Shown: positions 6,746-13,615 of the stretch, in pieces
Layout of the letters: every line of letters begins with the position of its first letter
How positions within the stretch are numbered: the first letter of the stretch is position 1
Assembly: GCA_964538885.1 (NCBI GenBank)
Contig: CAZIHR010000056.1
Coordinates: forward strand, 1 to 17,783
Reading direction: 5' to 3'
DNA length: 17,783 bases
Source: JAPOPJ01 sp964538885
GTDB lineage: Archaea > Thermoproteota > Nitrososphaeria > Nitrososphaerales > Nitrosopumilaceae
Notes under the pieces: model-generated
What the model saw: only the letters and a program-made list of their open reading frames with translations
What the model was told of the DNA's origin: nothing
Databases searched by the model: none
Position numbers and translations under genes: made by a program

Positions 6746-8002
6746 ATGACAGCACGCTCAGCTTATTTAGCAGGCGGAGGCATCGCAGCAGCCGTTATCA
6801 TCGCTGCTGCGGTGTTTTTTATGTATAGTGAAGAGAGTACCCCAGTAGAACCTGTTGTTATGGAGGATAAGGTTGTCGCATTTGCTTCCTTTTACCCTTA
6901 TTATGAATTTACAAAAACTGTTGCAGGTGATACTGCCATAGTTAGCCAGTTTATGCCAACAGGCGTTGAGGCCCATGATTGGGATCCAAGAGCCAGTGAC
7001 CTCCAATCGTTGCAAGATACAGATGTTTTTGTATATAACGGACTTGGAATTGAGATGTATGTTGACCAACTAATTGACTCTGGTGAATTTGAACACATCG
7101 TTTTTGTCAATGCTTCTGATGGTGTTGATCTATTCAAAGTGGAAGATGATGACCACGGTAAAGATGATGACCACGGTAAAGATGTAATTGAAAAAATGGA
7201 AGTTGCACTAGAGATGTTTGAAGATGGTCAGGCAACTGAGATGCAGACTATCAACACAATACGTGCTATATTGCACGAACATGAAGATGATGATCACGAC
7301 ATGTGGAAATCACTACTTGTAGAGATTGAAGAGATATTGCACGAAGTGGAGGAGGGACACATGACAACTGTGGATGCGCTTGAACATATTCATATGATGA
7401 TTTCAGAAGGACATGATCATGAAAAAGATCACGATTCTGACAAAGATGGCGGACATGCCCACGATCATGGTTTTGAATTTGATCCACACATATGGCTCGA
7501 TCCTACACGCGTTAAACTTCAGGTAAATAATATTAGAGATGGGTTTATACAAGTTGATCCTACAAATGCTGCAAAATACGAACAAAATGCTGAAGCATTT
7601 AATGATAAACTTGACATGTTCAACATCAAAACAAAATCAGCGCTTGCACACTGCCAGAAAAACACCATCGTTACTTTTCATAATGCCTTTGCCTATTTTA
7701 CAGAAAGGTATGATATAGATACATTCTCATTAAGTGGTTTAGCACCTGATGCCGAGGCCACGGCAGCTGAGATTGCAACATTTGTTGATTTTGTACGAGA
7801 ACATGACATTTCGGTGATATTTGCCGAAGAGCTTGTAGGTACAAGACTTGCTGAGGTGATTGCAGACGAGACAGGTGCTCAAGTCATGACCTTGAGTCCA
7901 CTAGAAGGGCTTACCAAAGAAGAGGCTGATAGTGGAATCTCATATCTTGAAAAGATGGAGAAGAATCTAGAAATCCTAAAGGTAGCTCTGCAATGCCAGT
8001 AA
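6746..8002 (+). CDS. znuA: zinc/manganese ABC transporter substrate-binding protein, ZnuA-type
   Basis: Extracytoplasmic metal-binding protein of a cluster A-I ABC importer, 418 residues against about 300 for the family. Residues 8-26 are an N-terminal hydrophobic anchor. Metal ligands expected for the family are present: His77 (GVEAHDWDP), His248 (DPHIWLDP) and His312 (TFHNAF), with an acidic candidate near ADET (373-376). The excess length is an insert at about 131-244, replacing the short His-rich loop of zinc-specific members. It is rich in His, Asp and Glu, starts with a perfect 18-bp duplication (DDDHGK twice) and holds two related helical modules (149-183 and 192-226). The loop suggests zinc rather than manganese. 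The gene overlaps the ATPase gene by 10 nt. Confidence 0.9.
   Translation: MTARSAYLAGGGIAAAVIIAAAVFFMYSEESTPVEPVVMEDKVVAFASFYPYYEFTKTVAGDTAIVSQFMPTGVEAHDWDPRASDLQSLQDTDVFVYNGLGIEMYVDQLIDSGEFEHIVFVNASDGVDLFKVEDDDHGKDDDHGKDVIEKMEVALEMFEDGQATEMQTINTIRAILHEHEDDDHDMWKSLLVEIEEILHEVEEGHMTTVDALEHIHMMISEGHDHEKDHDSDKDGGHAHDHGFEFDPHIWLDPTRVKLQVNNIRDGFIQVDPTNAAKYEQNAEAFNDKLDMFNIKTKSALAHCQKNTIVTFHNAFAYFTERYDIDTFSLSGLAPDAEATAAEIATFVDFVREHDISVIFAEELVGTRLAEVIADETGAQVMTLSPLEGLTKEEADSGISYLEKMEKNLEILKVALQCQ
7145..7180 (+). repeat. perfect 18-bp tandem duplication in znuA
   Basis: gatgatgaccacggtaaa occurs twice back to back (7145-7162 and 7163-7180), coding for DDDHGK-DDDHGK in the metal-binding loop. Perfect identity at third positions points to a recent duplication by slippage. 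Confidence 0.9.
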
Positions 8003-8796
8003 ACGTTCTACAGATTCAAGAACTTTCAATAAATTATCATAATCGTGTAGCAGTAAATAATGTCAGTCTTGACGTACAAGAAGGTGAAATGCTAGGAATT
8101 ATAGGGCCAAATGGTGCGGGCAAGACAACACTCTTTCGAGCAATTCTCGGACTACAACAGTACAAAGGCAAATTAGCCATGTTCGGGCATGGGCCTAATA
8201 AATTCCGCTCGCTAATTCCACTTATTGGCTATGTACCGCAAAAGATCACATTTGAGCCAAACTTTCCAGCAACGGTAAGTGACGTGGTGGCAATGGGAAT
8301 CATTACTAAAAAAAGAATTACTCATGGCGTCAAACTAATTCAGCAGTGTAATTGTTGCTGGAATCGAATTTACAGCTTGATAGATAAAAAAGATGATAGA
8401 ATACTGAAAGCATTAAGAACAGTTGGACTTGAACATTTGAAGAACCGCCGTATTGGAGAACTATCTGGTGGAGAGCAGCAACGGGCCTTTATTGCAAAAG
8501 CGCTAGTCAAGGATCCCATACTGTTGATACTTGACGAGCCAGTTACAGGTGTGGATTCAGAGTCCCAGTTGTCCTTCTATGAAATAATTTGTAAGCTAAA
8601 TGAGAGATATAAAATTACAGTTATCTGGTCATCCCATGATCTTGATGCCATTAAAAAATATGCTGGCAAAGTAGCATGCATGAATCAAAAGCTGTTCTTT
8701 CATGGAACTAAGGAGCAATTCTTTGCTGATGAGAAGATTCTCAAGACCTACACCGAGTCTGCAATGCAGATTCATATGCGCGAACACGATATCTAG
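7993..8796 (+). CDS. znuC: zinc/manganese ABC transporter ATP-binding protein, ZnuC-type
   Basis: Cytoplasmic ATPase that powers the importer, 267 residues. Walker A is GPNGAGKTT (38-46), the Q-loop Gln83, the signature LSGGEQQR (157-164), Walker B LLILDEP (177-183) and the H-loop His215 (SSHDLD). Fold and order match ZnuC/MntB ATPases. Between the Q-loop region and the signature there is an extra segment (about 105-130) with Cys119, Cys121 and Cys122 (CNCCW) that is not part of the usual ZnuC pattern and might sense or bind metal. It starts at ATG 7993 inside znuA (10-nt overlap), and ends 11 nt before the permease gene. Confidence 0.92.
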   Translation: MPVNVLQIQELSINYHNRVAVNNVSLDVQEGEMLGIIGPNGAGKTTLFRAILGLQQYKGKLAMFGHGPNKFRSLIPLIGYVPQKITFEPNFPATVSDVVAMGIITKKRITHGVKLIQQCNCCWNRIYSLIDKKDDRILKALRTVGLEHLKNRRIGELSGGEQQRAFIAKALVKDPILLILDEPVTGVDSESQLSFYEIICKLNERYKITVIWSSHDLDAIKKYAGKVACMNQKLFFHGTKEQFFADEKILKTYTESAMQIHMREHDI

Positions 8797-8807
8797 AGTG
8801 TACAGAA

Positions 8808-9662
8808 TTGGTACTGGACATACTATCTTACGGATTTATGCAAAAGGCACTTATTTCAGGAATTGCTGTTGCAGTGATTACATCTTTTCTTGGGATCTTT
8901 CTTGTTTTGAGAAGATATTCGCTTTTTGGTGATGGCATTTCACATGTGGCATTTGGCGGAATCTCAATAGGACTTTTCTTGGGGGTCTTTCCACTGTGGA
9001 CAGCATTTATAGTGTCAATTGTTGGAGGATTGGGCCTTCAAAAACTTCGTTCAAGCACCAAGATCTCTGGTGATGCGGCCGTGGCAGTGGTGCTTGTAAC
9101 TGGTCTTTCAGTAGGAGTAATACTGGTCAGTGCATCAGGGGGATTCTCTGTAGATTTGTTTAGCTTTTTGTTTGGCAGTATACTTTTGATAGGTACGCAA
9201 GATACTATGATTGTAGTGACTATAAGTATTGGAATTGTGTGTACCTTATTGGCACTACAAAAACAGTTCACATTTCTGTCATTTAATGAAGAAGAGGCAA
9301 AGATATCTGGGCTGAACGTAACCCTACTAAACTACCTCTTTGTGATATTAGCCGCTGTTACGGTTGTTACTTCAATGCGACTAGTTGGAATATTGCTCAT
9401 CTCTGCACTTGTTGTAATTCCAAATATTACGGCAATGCTTTTTGGAAAAGGATTCAAAAAAACCGTTTGCATATCCATTTCAATGTCCGTCTTTTCGGTC
9501 GTTTTGGGAATATTTCTCTCATACTATCTTGACTTGGCACCATCTGGCACTATAGTTTTGATTGCAGTATCATTACTGCTTGGGACGCTTGCGTGTCGTT
9601 CGTTGGGTCTTATATCACGTGTACCAATCAACATACCATCAAAATTTTCACACAAAGCCTAA
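8808..9662 (+). CDS. znuB: zinc/manganese ABC transporter permease, ZnuB-type
   Basis: ABC-3 family membrane permease, 284 residues, with about eight or nine hydrophobic helices. The N-terminus (LSYGFMQKALISGIAVAV) and the family motif GDGISHVAFGG (41-51) are characteristic, as is the conserved LVGILLISALVVIP segment near residue 192-205. The start is TTG at 8808, eleven nt after the znuC stop, and gives the usual number of residues before the first helix; an ATG at 8838 (residue 11) would cut into conserved sequence. With znuA and znuC it completes a one-operon importer. The last 30 residues (RSLGLISRVPINIPSKF) are polar and basic, presumably cytoplasmic. Confidence 0.92.
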   Translation: MVLDILSYGFMQKALISGIAVAVITSFLGIFLVLRRYSLFGDGISHVAFGGISIGLFLGVFPLWTAFIVSIVGGLGLQKLRSSTKISGDAAVAVVLVTGLSVGVILVSASGGFSVDLFSFLFGSILLIGTQDTMIVVTISIGIVCTLLALQKQFTFLSFNEEEAKISGLNVTLLNYLFVILAAVTVVTSMRLVGILLISALVVIPNITAMLFGKGFKKTVCISISMSVFSVVLGIFLSYYLDLAPSGTIVLIAVSLLLGTLACRSLGLISRVPINIPSKFSHKA

Positions 9663-9697
9663 GCGGTCCATGTTGACAAGTCGATATGGAACAAGTC

Positions 9698-9708
9698 TTT
9701 AATATTTT
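9698..9708 (+). promoter_or_regulatory. probable TATA box for the DUF3179 gene
   Basis: tttaatatttt is centred about 40 nt upstream of ATG 9743, predicting transcription from about 9728 and a leader of about 15 nt. This suggests the gene is not simply an extension of the znu operon. Confidence 0.3.
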
Positions 9709-9742
9709 CTAGTAGATGTCTTGAGTAAATTTGAATTACAAA

Positions 9743-10831
9743 ATGGTGGGAATCATAATATTGTTGTCTGTTTTAGTAGGTACTGTATCATTTTTCATTT
9801 ATTGGGATAAAGATGATACTGAGACTTTGCAAAATAGTTTAGATGACAAAACTATATCAGTTGATAATATTATGATTACTGATGGTATAAAACATCTAGT
9901 CCCGTTAAGCAAGATTGTTGGAGGTGGACCACCACCTGATGGGATTCCTTCAATAGATGATCCAAAATTTGTTACAACTGATATGGCAGACTTGGCAGAC
10001 TCGGATGTAGTTTTAGGTGTTGAGATAAATGGCGTTGCACGGGCATATCCGCTCTCCATTCTAGTATGGCATGAGATTGTCAATGATCATGTGGGTGGTG
10101 TTCCAATAGCAGTGACGTGGTGTCCACTATGTTATACAAGCCAAGTCTTTGAGAGGGTGATTGATGGGAGAACAGTTGAGTTTGGAACATCTGGTAAATT
10201 ATACAACAGCAATCTGGTTATGTATGACAGACTTACGGGCACGTATTGGAGCCAAGCTCTGGGGCTTGCCATAAAAGGTGATCTTACTGGACACAAATTG
10301 AAAATAATACCATTTGATGTGATGAGGTGGGGTGACTGGAAGATAATACAACAGGATAGTGTTGTACTTACTACGGATACGGGACATGTACGCGCATATG
10401 GAGTTGACCCATATGGCAACTATTATGACAACTCACAGATCATCTTTCCAGTGGAAAATAACGACGACAGGATGCATCCAAAGGAGATTATTTTGGGGTT
10501 TGAATATAATAAAATGTACAAGGCATACAAGCAGACTGATGTAGAAGATTTTGGTACTATAAATGACAATGTGAGTGATTTGTCTGTATTGTTGGTATCT
10601 TTTTACAGTGGGAACGCTCGTGCCTTTGATAGGATGGTAAATGGGGAAGAGTTGATTTTCAAGAAAGATGGAATTCATTTGATGGATCAGACAGGCTCCA
10701 AATGGGATCGTGATGGCATTGCAATATCTGGAATATATGAGGGACAACAATTACAACGACTTGGATTTGGTCCGGGCTTTTGGTTTGAATGGGCTGCATT
10801 TCACCCCGACACTGAGGTGTATGTGCCATGA
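9743..10831 (+). CDS. DUF3179 domain-containing membrane-anchored protein
   Basis: A 362-residue protein with an N-terminal hydrophobic segment (about 2-20) and a long extracytoplasmic DUF3179 domain. Family marks are the GGPPPDGIPSIDDPKF block, GVARAYPLSILVWHEIVND, and TWCPLCYTSQVF with the CxxC pair Cys127/Cys130, then FGTSGKLYNSNLVMYDR and GTYWSQALG. The family's function is not established; the conserved Cys pair and His110 could bind a metal or be redox-active. I choose ATG 9743 over a TTG at 9731 because it starts directly before the hydrophobic segment. The 3' end overlaps the next gene by 4 nt (ATGA), so the two are probably co-expressed and functionally linked. It lies between two metal transport systems. 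Confidence 0.88.
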   Translation: MVGIIILLSVLVGTVSFFIYWDKDDTETLQNSLDDKTISVDNIMITDGIKHLVPLSKIVGGGPPPDGIPSIDDPKFVTTDMADLADSDVVLGVEINGVARAYPLSILVWHEIVNDHVGGVPIAVTWCPLCYTSQVFERVIDGRTVEFGTSGKLYNSNLVMYDRLTGTYWSQALGLAIKGDLTGHKLKIIPFDVMRWGDWKIIQQDSVVLTTDTGHVRAYGVDPYGNYYDNSQIIFPVENNDDRMHPKEIILGFEYNKMYKAYKQTDVEDFGTINDNVSDLSVLLVSFYSGNARAFDRMVNGEELIFKKDGIHLMDQTGSKWDRDGIAISGIYEGQQLQRLGFGPGFWFEWAAFHPDTEVYVP

Positions 10832-11304
10832 TGCTTGTAAAACCAGTCATCTTTGGCATCTTAACTATCATGTGTTATTGTGTGGTGGTGATAATTACGA
10901 CCCCTGGACTTGCTGCAGGTGATGCAATAAGAGCTACATTGCAGATGAATTTTATTGTAATTGCAGGCCTTGGCTTTGGAGTGGGACTCCAAATATATCT
11001 GTCTGAGAAAGGTAAGATTGTTGGTTGTAATGTAAAACATAGTGTATATGGTGGAAATTCAGGCGGGGCTGCGGCAGCCTCGTTCTTTTCATTCTTTTCG
11101 TTGGTTCCATTGGGTTGCTGTGGATGGTGGCTCTATGTGTTGTCTCTGCTTCCCAGCTTATTTGGTACTGGAATGTCAGCGATATTAATTGAGTATAGTC
11201 AGCCACTTGCATATGTTGGGTTGGCAATCATATTTTGTTTCAACATACTTACTGCATGCAAGCTACGACGTATAATGCGTGTAAGCATACAATCTAATTT
11301 ATAA
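10828..11304 (+). CDS. four-helix membrane protein with GCCGWW motif, unknown function
   Basis: A 158-residue integral membrane protein with four hydrophobic helices at about 6-28, 39-58, 83-120 and 129-147. A glycine/alanine-rich stretch (YGGNSGGAAAASFFSF) precedes a GCCGWW motif at about 96-101, followed by LPSLFG and a helix with SQPLAYVG. Paired cysteines ahead of a Leu-Pro helix occur in small membrane proteins linked to heavy-metal handling, and I suspect this relationship but cannot name a family. It overlaps the DUF3179 gene by 4 nt (ATGA), implying coupled translation. A second ATG directly follows the first, so the start is uncertain by one residue. Confidence 0.75.
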   Translation: MMLVKPVIFGILTIMCYCVVVIITTPGLAAGDAIRATLQMNFIVIAGLGFGVGLQIYLSEKGKIVGCNVKHSVYGGNSGGAAAASFFSFFSLVPLGCCGWWLYVLSLLPSLFGTGMSAILIEYSQPLAYVGLAIIFCFNILTACKLRRIMRVSIQSNL

Positions 11305-11361
11305 TTTGAAGCAAGTATATTGTGTGAAGATTGATTCTATATCTGTAAAATGAATTTTGGA

Positions 11362-11369
11362 TTTAAATA
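11362..11369 (+). promoter_or_regulatory. probable TATA box for the FTR1-hyuA pair
   Basis: tttaaata is centred about 33 nt upstream of the ATG at 11399, predicting a leader of about 8 nt. Confidence 0.45.
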
Positions 11370-11398
11370 GTATCTGTGATTTAAGCTGATAATCATAA

Positions 11399-13615
11399 AT
11401 GCACATTCCAACAATTTTCATAGTTTCTATTATAATATTTTCCGGTCTGGCAGTCTATGATATATTTGGAGATTTAGATACCAGTATTGTTGGTACCAGT
11501 ATAGAGGCCACAACTATCGGACTTGAGCTGATAAAAGGTAGTTTGGCCTCAAATAATATGGAAGATGCACAAGAATACGCTGAATTTACTGCGGATTCTT
11601 TTGGCAAGCAGGTCCAGCAACTTCGTGAGAAGACTAGATCTGATGCTGTAGATGAGATACATATAACATTGCTTGATGTTGCGGCAAAATTACCTTCGAA
11701 TTCTGATGCGCTACCTGATATTGCAAAGGTGGAAATGCTGTTGGTAAAGTTATCATATGATGAAACCATATCACCAGAATTCACCATTGTAAATCTTCTT
11801 ACATTGGCAGATGAGCAGTATCAGAAGGGAACTATTGATGAAAAAGACACATCGTATAATATTGCTAGAAGCTTGATTCAAAGATCTGATGACCTTTTTG
11901 CACATACAAGCTTTGATGAGAGATTAACGCTAGAAGTAGAATCATTCTTTATCGATTTGGAACAACTGACGCGGGATCGAGAAGAGTTCTTTAAGGTGGG
12001 AGGACTGATAACTGCAATACAAAAAGATATTTTGGGCGTCGAATCTGTTGCATTTGATCAACAGTTACTTTACCAAACAATCCGTGAGTTATACGATGAG
12101 ATGCTCATACAACTTGAAGCAGATGATTATACATCTGCAGAGGAGACGGCAATAGTTGCGTATCTTGATAATTTTGAGTATCTAGAACCTGCAATTGAAA
12201 AAGTTGATCCTGATTTGTTGTATACATTGGAGATAGATATGCGGGAGGTGTTGCGAGATATGATAAATGATGGAGATTCCCCAGATGAAATAAGACAATT
12301 TCTTACAACAACTATACTTCCAGAACTTGACAGGGCAGAGATCCTAGTGTATGATGAGCTTGCCAAAAATCCTGATCTGCTAAATCCTGCAAATGCCACA
12401 CTTGCAGAAGATCTGAAACAGATGGGTGATTCTACTGAAGAAGAGAAGACAGGAGTCAGGGCAGAGGTTGATTACATCAGAAATTCCCTGATAGATGTGA
12501 TGGTATTTTATGAGAACGGGAATTACCAGGATGCATATACTACTGCAAGATCTGCATATCTTGATAGTTATGAGTTTGTAGAAATTCCGCTACGTGAGAT
12601 TGCTCCTGACTTTACATTGGAGGTTGAATACCAGTTTGCTGAGCTGCGAAATCTGATTAATCAACGAGCAGATCCGGCCCAGGTACGGGAGGTAGCAACT
12701 GCCATCAATCGAAATTTAGACGAGTCAGAGCGGTTGGTTAGCGGGACAGGAACACTGGCACCATCAATTGCATTTCTTTCCTCTTTTGCCATAATATTTA
12801 GAGAAGGTCTAGAGTCTGTTTTAATTCTAGGAGCCATACTCACCTATCTTGAAGCTTCTAGAAATCAGCGATTGAAAAAATATGTCTACTATGGGGTTGT
12901 GGCAGCAGTTGCTGCTACTGCTGTAACTTGGTGGATTGCATCATATGTAATTGAGATCTCTGGTGCCAACAGGGAGCTTATAGAGGCAATTGCGGCACTC
13001 TCTGCAACAGCCGTCCTATTCTATGTGAGTTTTTGGGTTTTGAACAAAATAGAACACAAGAAATGGATGGAGTTTGTAAAGGCCAAGGTGTGGCAGGCAA
13101 CTACTACTGGAAGTGTGATGGTGTTTGTAATGCTGGCGTTCTTTACTGTATATCGTGAAGGGTTTGAGACGGTTCTATTTTATCAGGCAATGGCAGGTTT
13201 TGCCAAATATATGGAAAGTTATGTGGGATTAGGATTTGTAATAGGTATGGCTACCCTCTTTGCTATATATTATATCATGAGAAAGATTGGCAAAAAGTTG
13301 CCACTGAGAGTATTGTTTGGTCTGACTATGGGTGTAGGAGCATATCTATCTATTGCATTTCTGGGCAATGCCATAAGAGAGTTTCAGATACTTGACGTGA
13401 TTCCATATACTAGTATGCTTGGTGTGGTGCCACGACTCGATATCAATCTGGCTACAATGACTGGAATATATCCAACACTTGAGACTGTAGTGGGACAGAT
13501 TGTCTTACTGGGTGTCTATTTAGCTGCTGCCTCGTACGTGCTGGTACTGAGGCCAAGAAAAGAGAAGCAACTTGCCACGATGAGAAAATCTCGGAGGCGC
13601 GTAGATGGAGAATGA
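11399..13615 (+). CDS. FTR1-type iron permease with duplicated N-terminal domain
   Basis: A 738-residue protein. Residues 3-20 form an N-terminal signal or anchor; 25-450 form a long, mostly helical acidic domain expected outside the cell; 455-720 are the FTR1/EfeU-type membrane domain with about seven helices. The two REGxE motifs that define FTR1 channels are present: REGLE (468-472) and REGFE (586-590). The outer domain has a clear internal duplication, about 225-318 against 361-447 (shared pattern AxxAYLDxxEyxE, then PD/LxxE, then a final DxxExLV), with weaker related helices before it. Role: probably ferric or ferrous iron uptake across the cytoplasmic membrane, with the outer domain capturing substrate. 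It overlaps the next gene by 11 nt. Confidence 0.87.
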   Translation: MHIPTIFIVSIIIFSGLAVYDIFGDLDTSIVGTSIEATTIGLELIKGSLASNNMEDAQEYAEFTADSFGKQVQQLREKTRSDAVDEIHITLLDVAAKLPSNSDALPDIAKVEMLLVKLSYDETISPEFTIVNLLTLADEQYQKGTIDEKDTSYNIARSLIQRSDDLFAHTSFDERLTLEVESFFIDLEQLTRDREEFFKVGGLITAIQKDILGVESVAFDQQLLYQTIRELYDEMLIQLEADDYTSAEETAIVAYLDNFEYLEPAIEKVDPDLLYTLEIDMREVLRDMINDGDSPDEIRQFLTTTILPELDRAEILVYDELAKNPDLLNPANATLAEDLKQMGDSTEEEKTGVRAEVDYIRNSLIDVMVFYENGNYQDAYTTARSAYLDSYEFVEIPLREIAPDFTLEVEYQFAELRNLINQRADPAQVREVATAINRNLDESERLVSGTGTLAPSIAFLSSFAIIFREGLESVLILGAILTYLEASRNQRLKKYVYYGVVAAVAATAVTWWIASYVIEISGANRELIEAIAALSATAVLFYVSFWVLNKIEHKKWMEFVKAKVWQATTTGSVMVFVMLAFFTVYREGFETVLFYQAMAGFAKYMESYVGLGFVIGMATLFAIYYIMRKIGKKLPLRVLFGLTMGVGAYLSIAFLGNAIREFQILDVIPYTSMLGVVPRLDINLATMTGIYPTLETVVGQIVLLGVYLAAASYVLVLRPRKEKQLATMRKSRRRVDGE

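Noticed and set aside
9731..9742. TTG start for the DUF3179 protein
   Set aside because: ATG 9743 is four codons later, directly before the hydrophobic anchor; TTG remains possible because TTG starts occur elsewhere here.
10433..10750. 105-residue frame on the - strand inside the DUF3179 gene
   Set aside because: It is the antisense of a conserved domain, and its apparent Cys/His content has no motif pattern.
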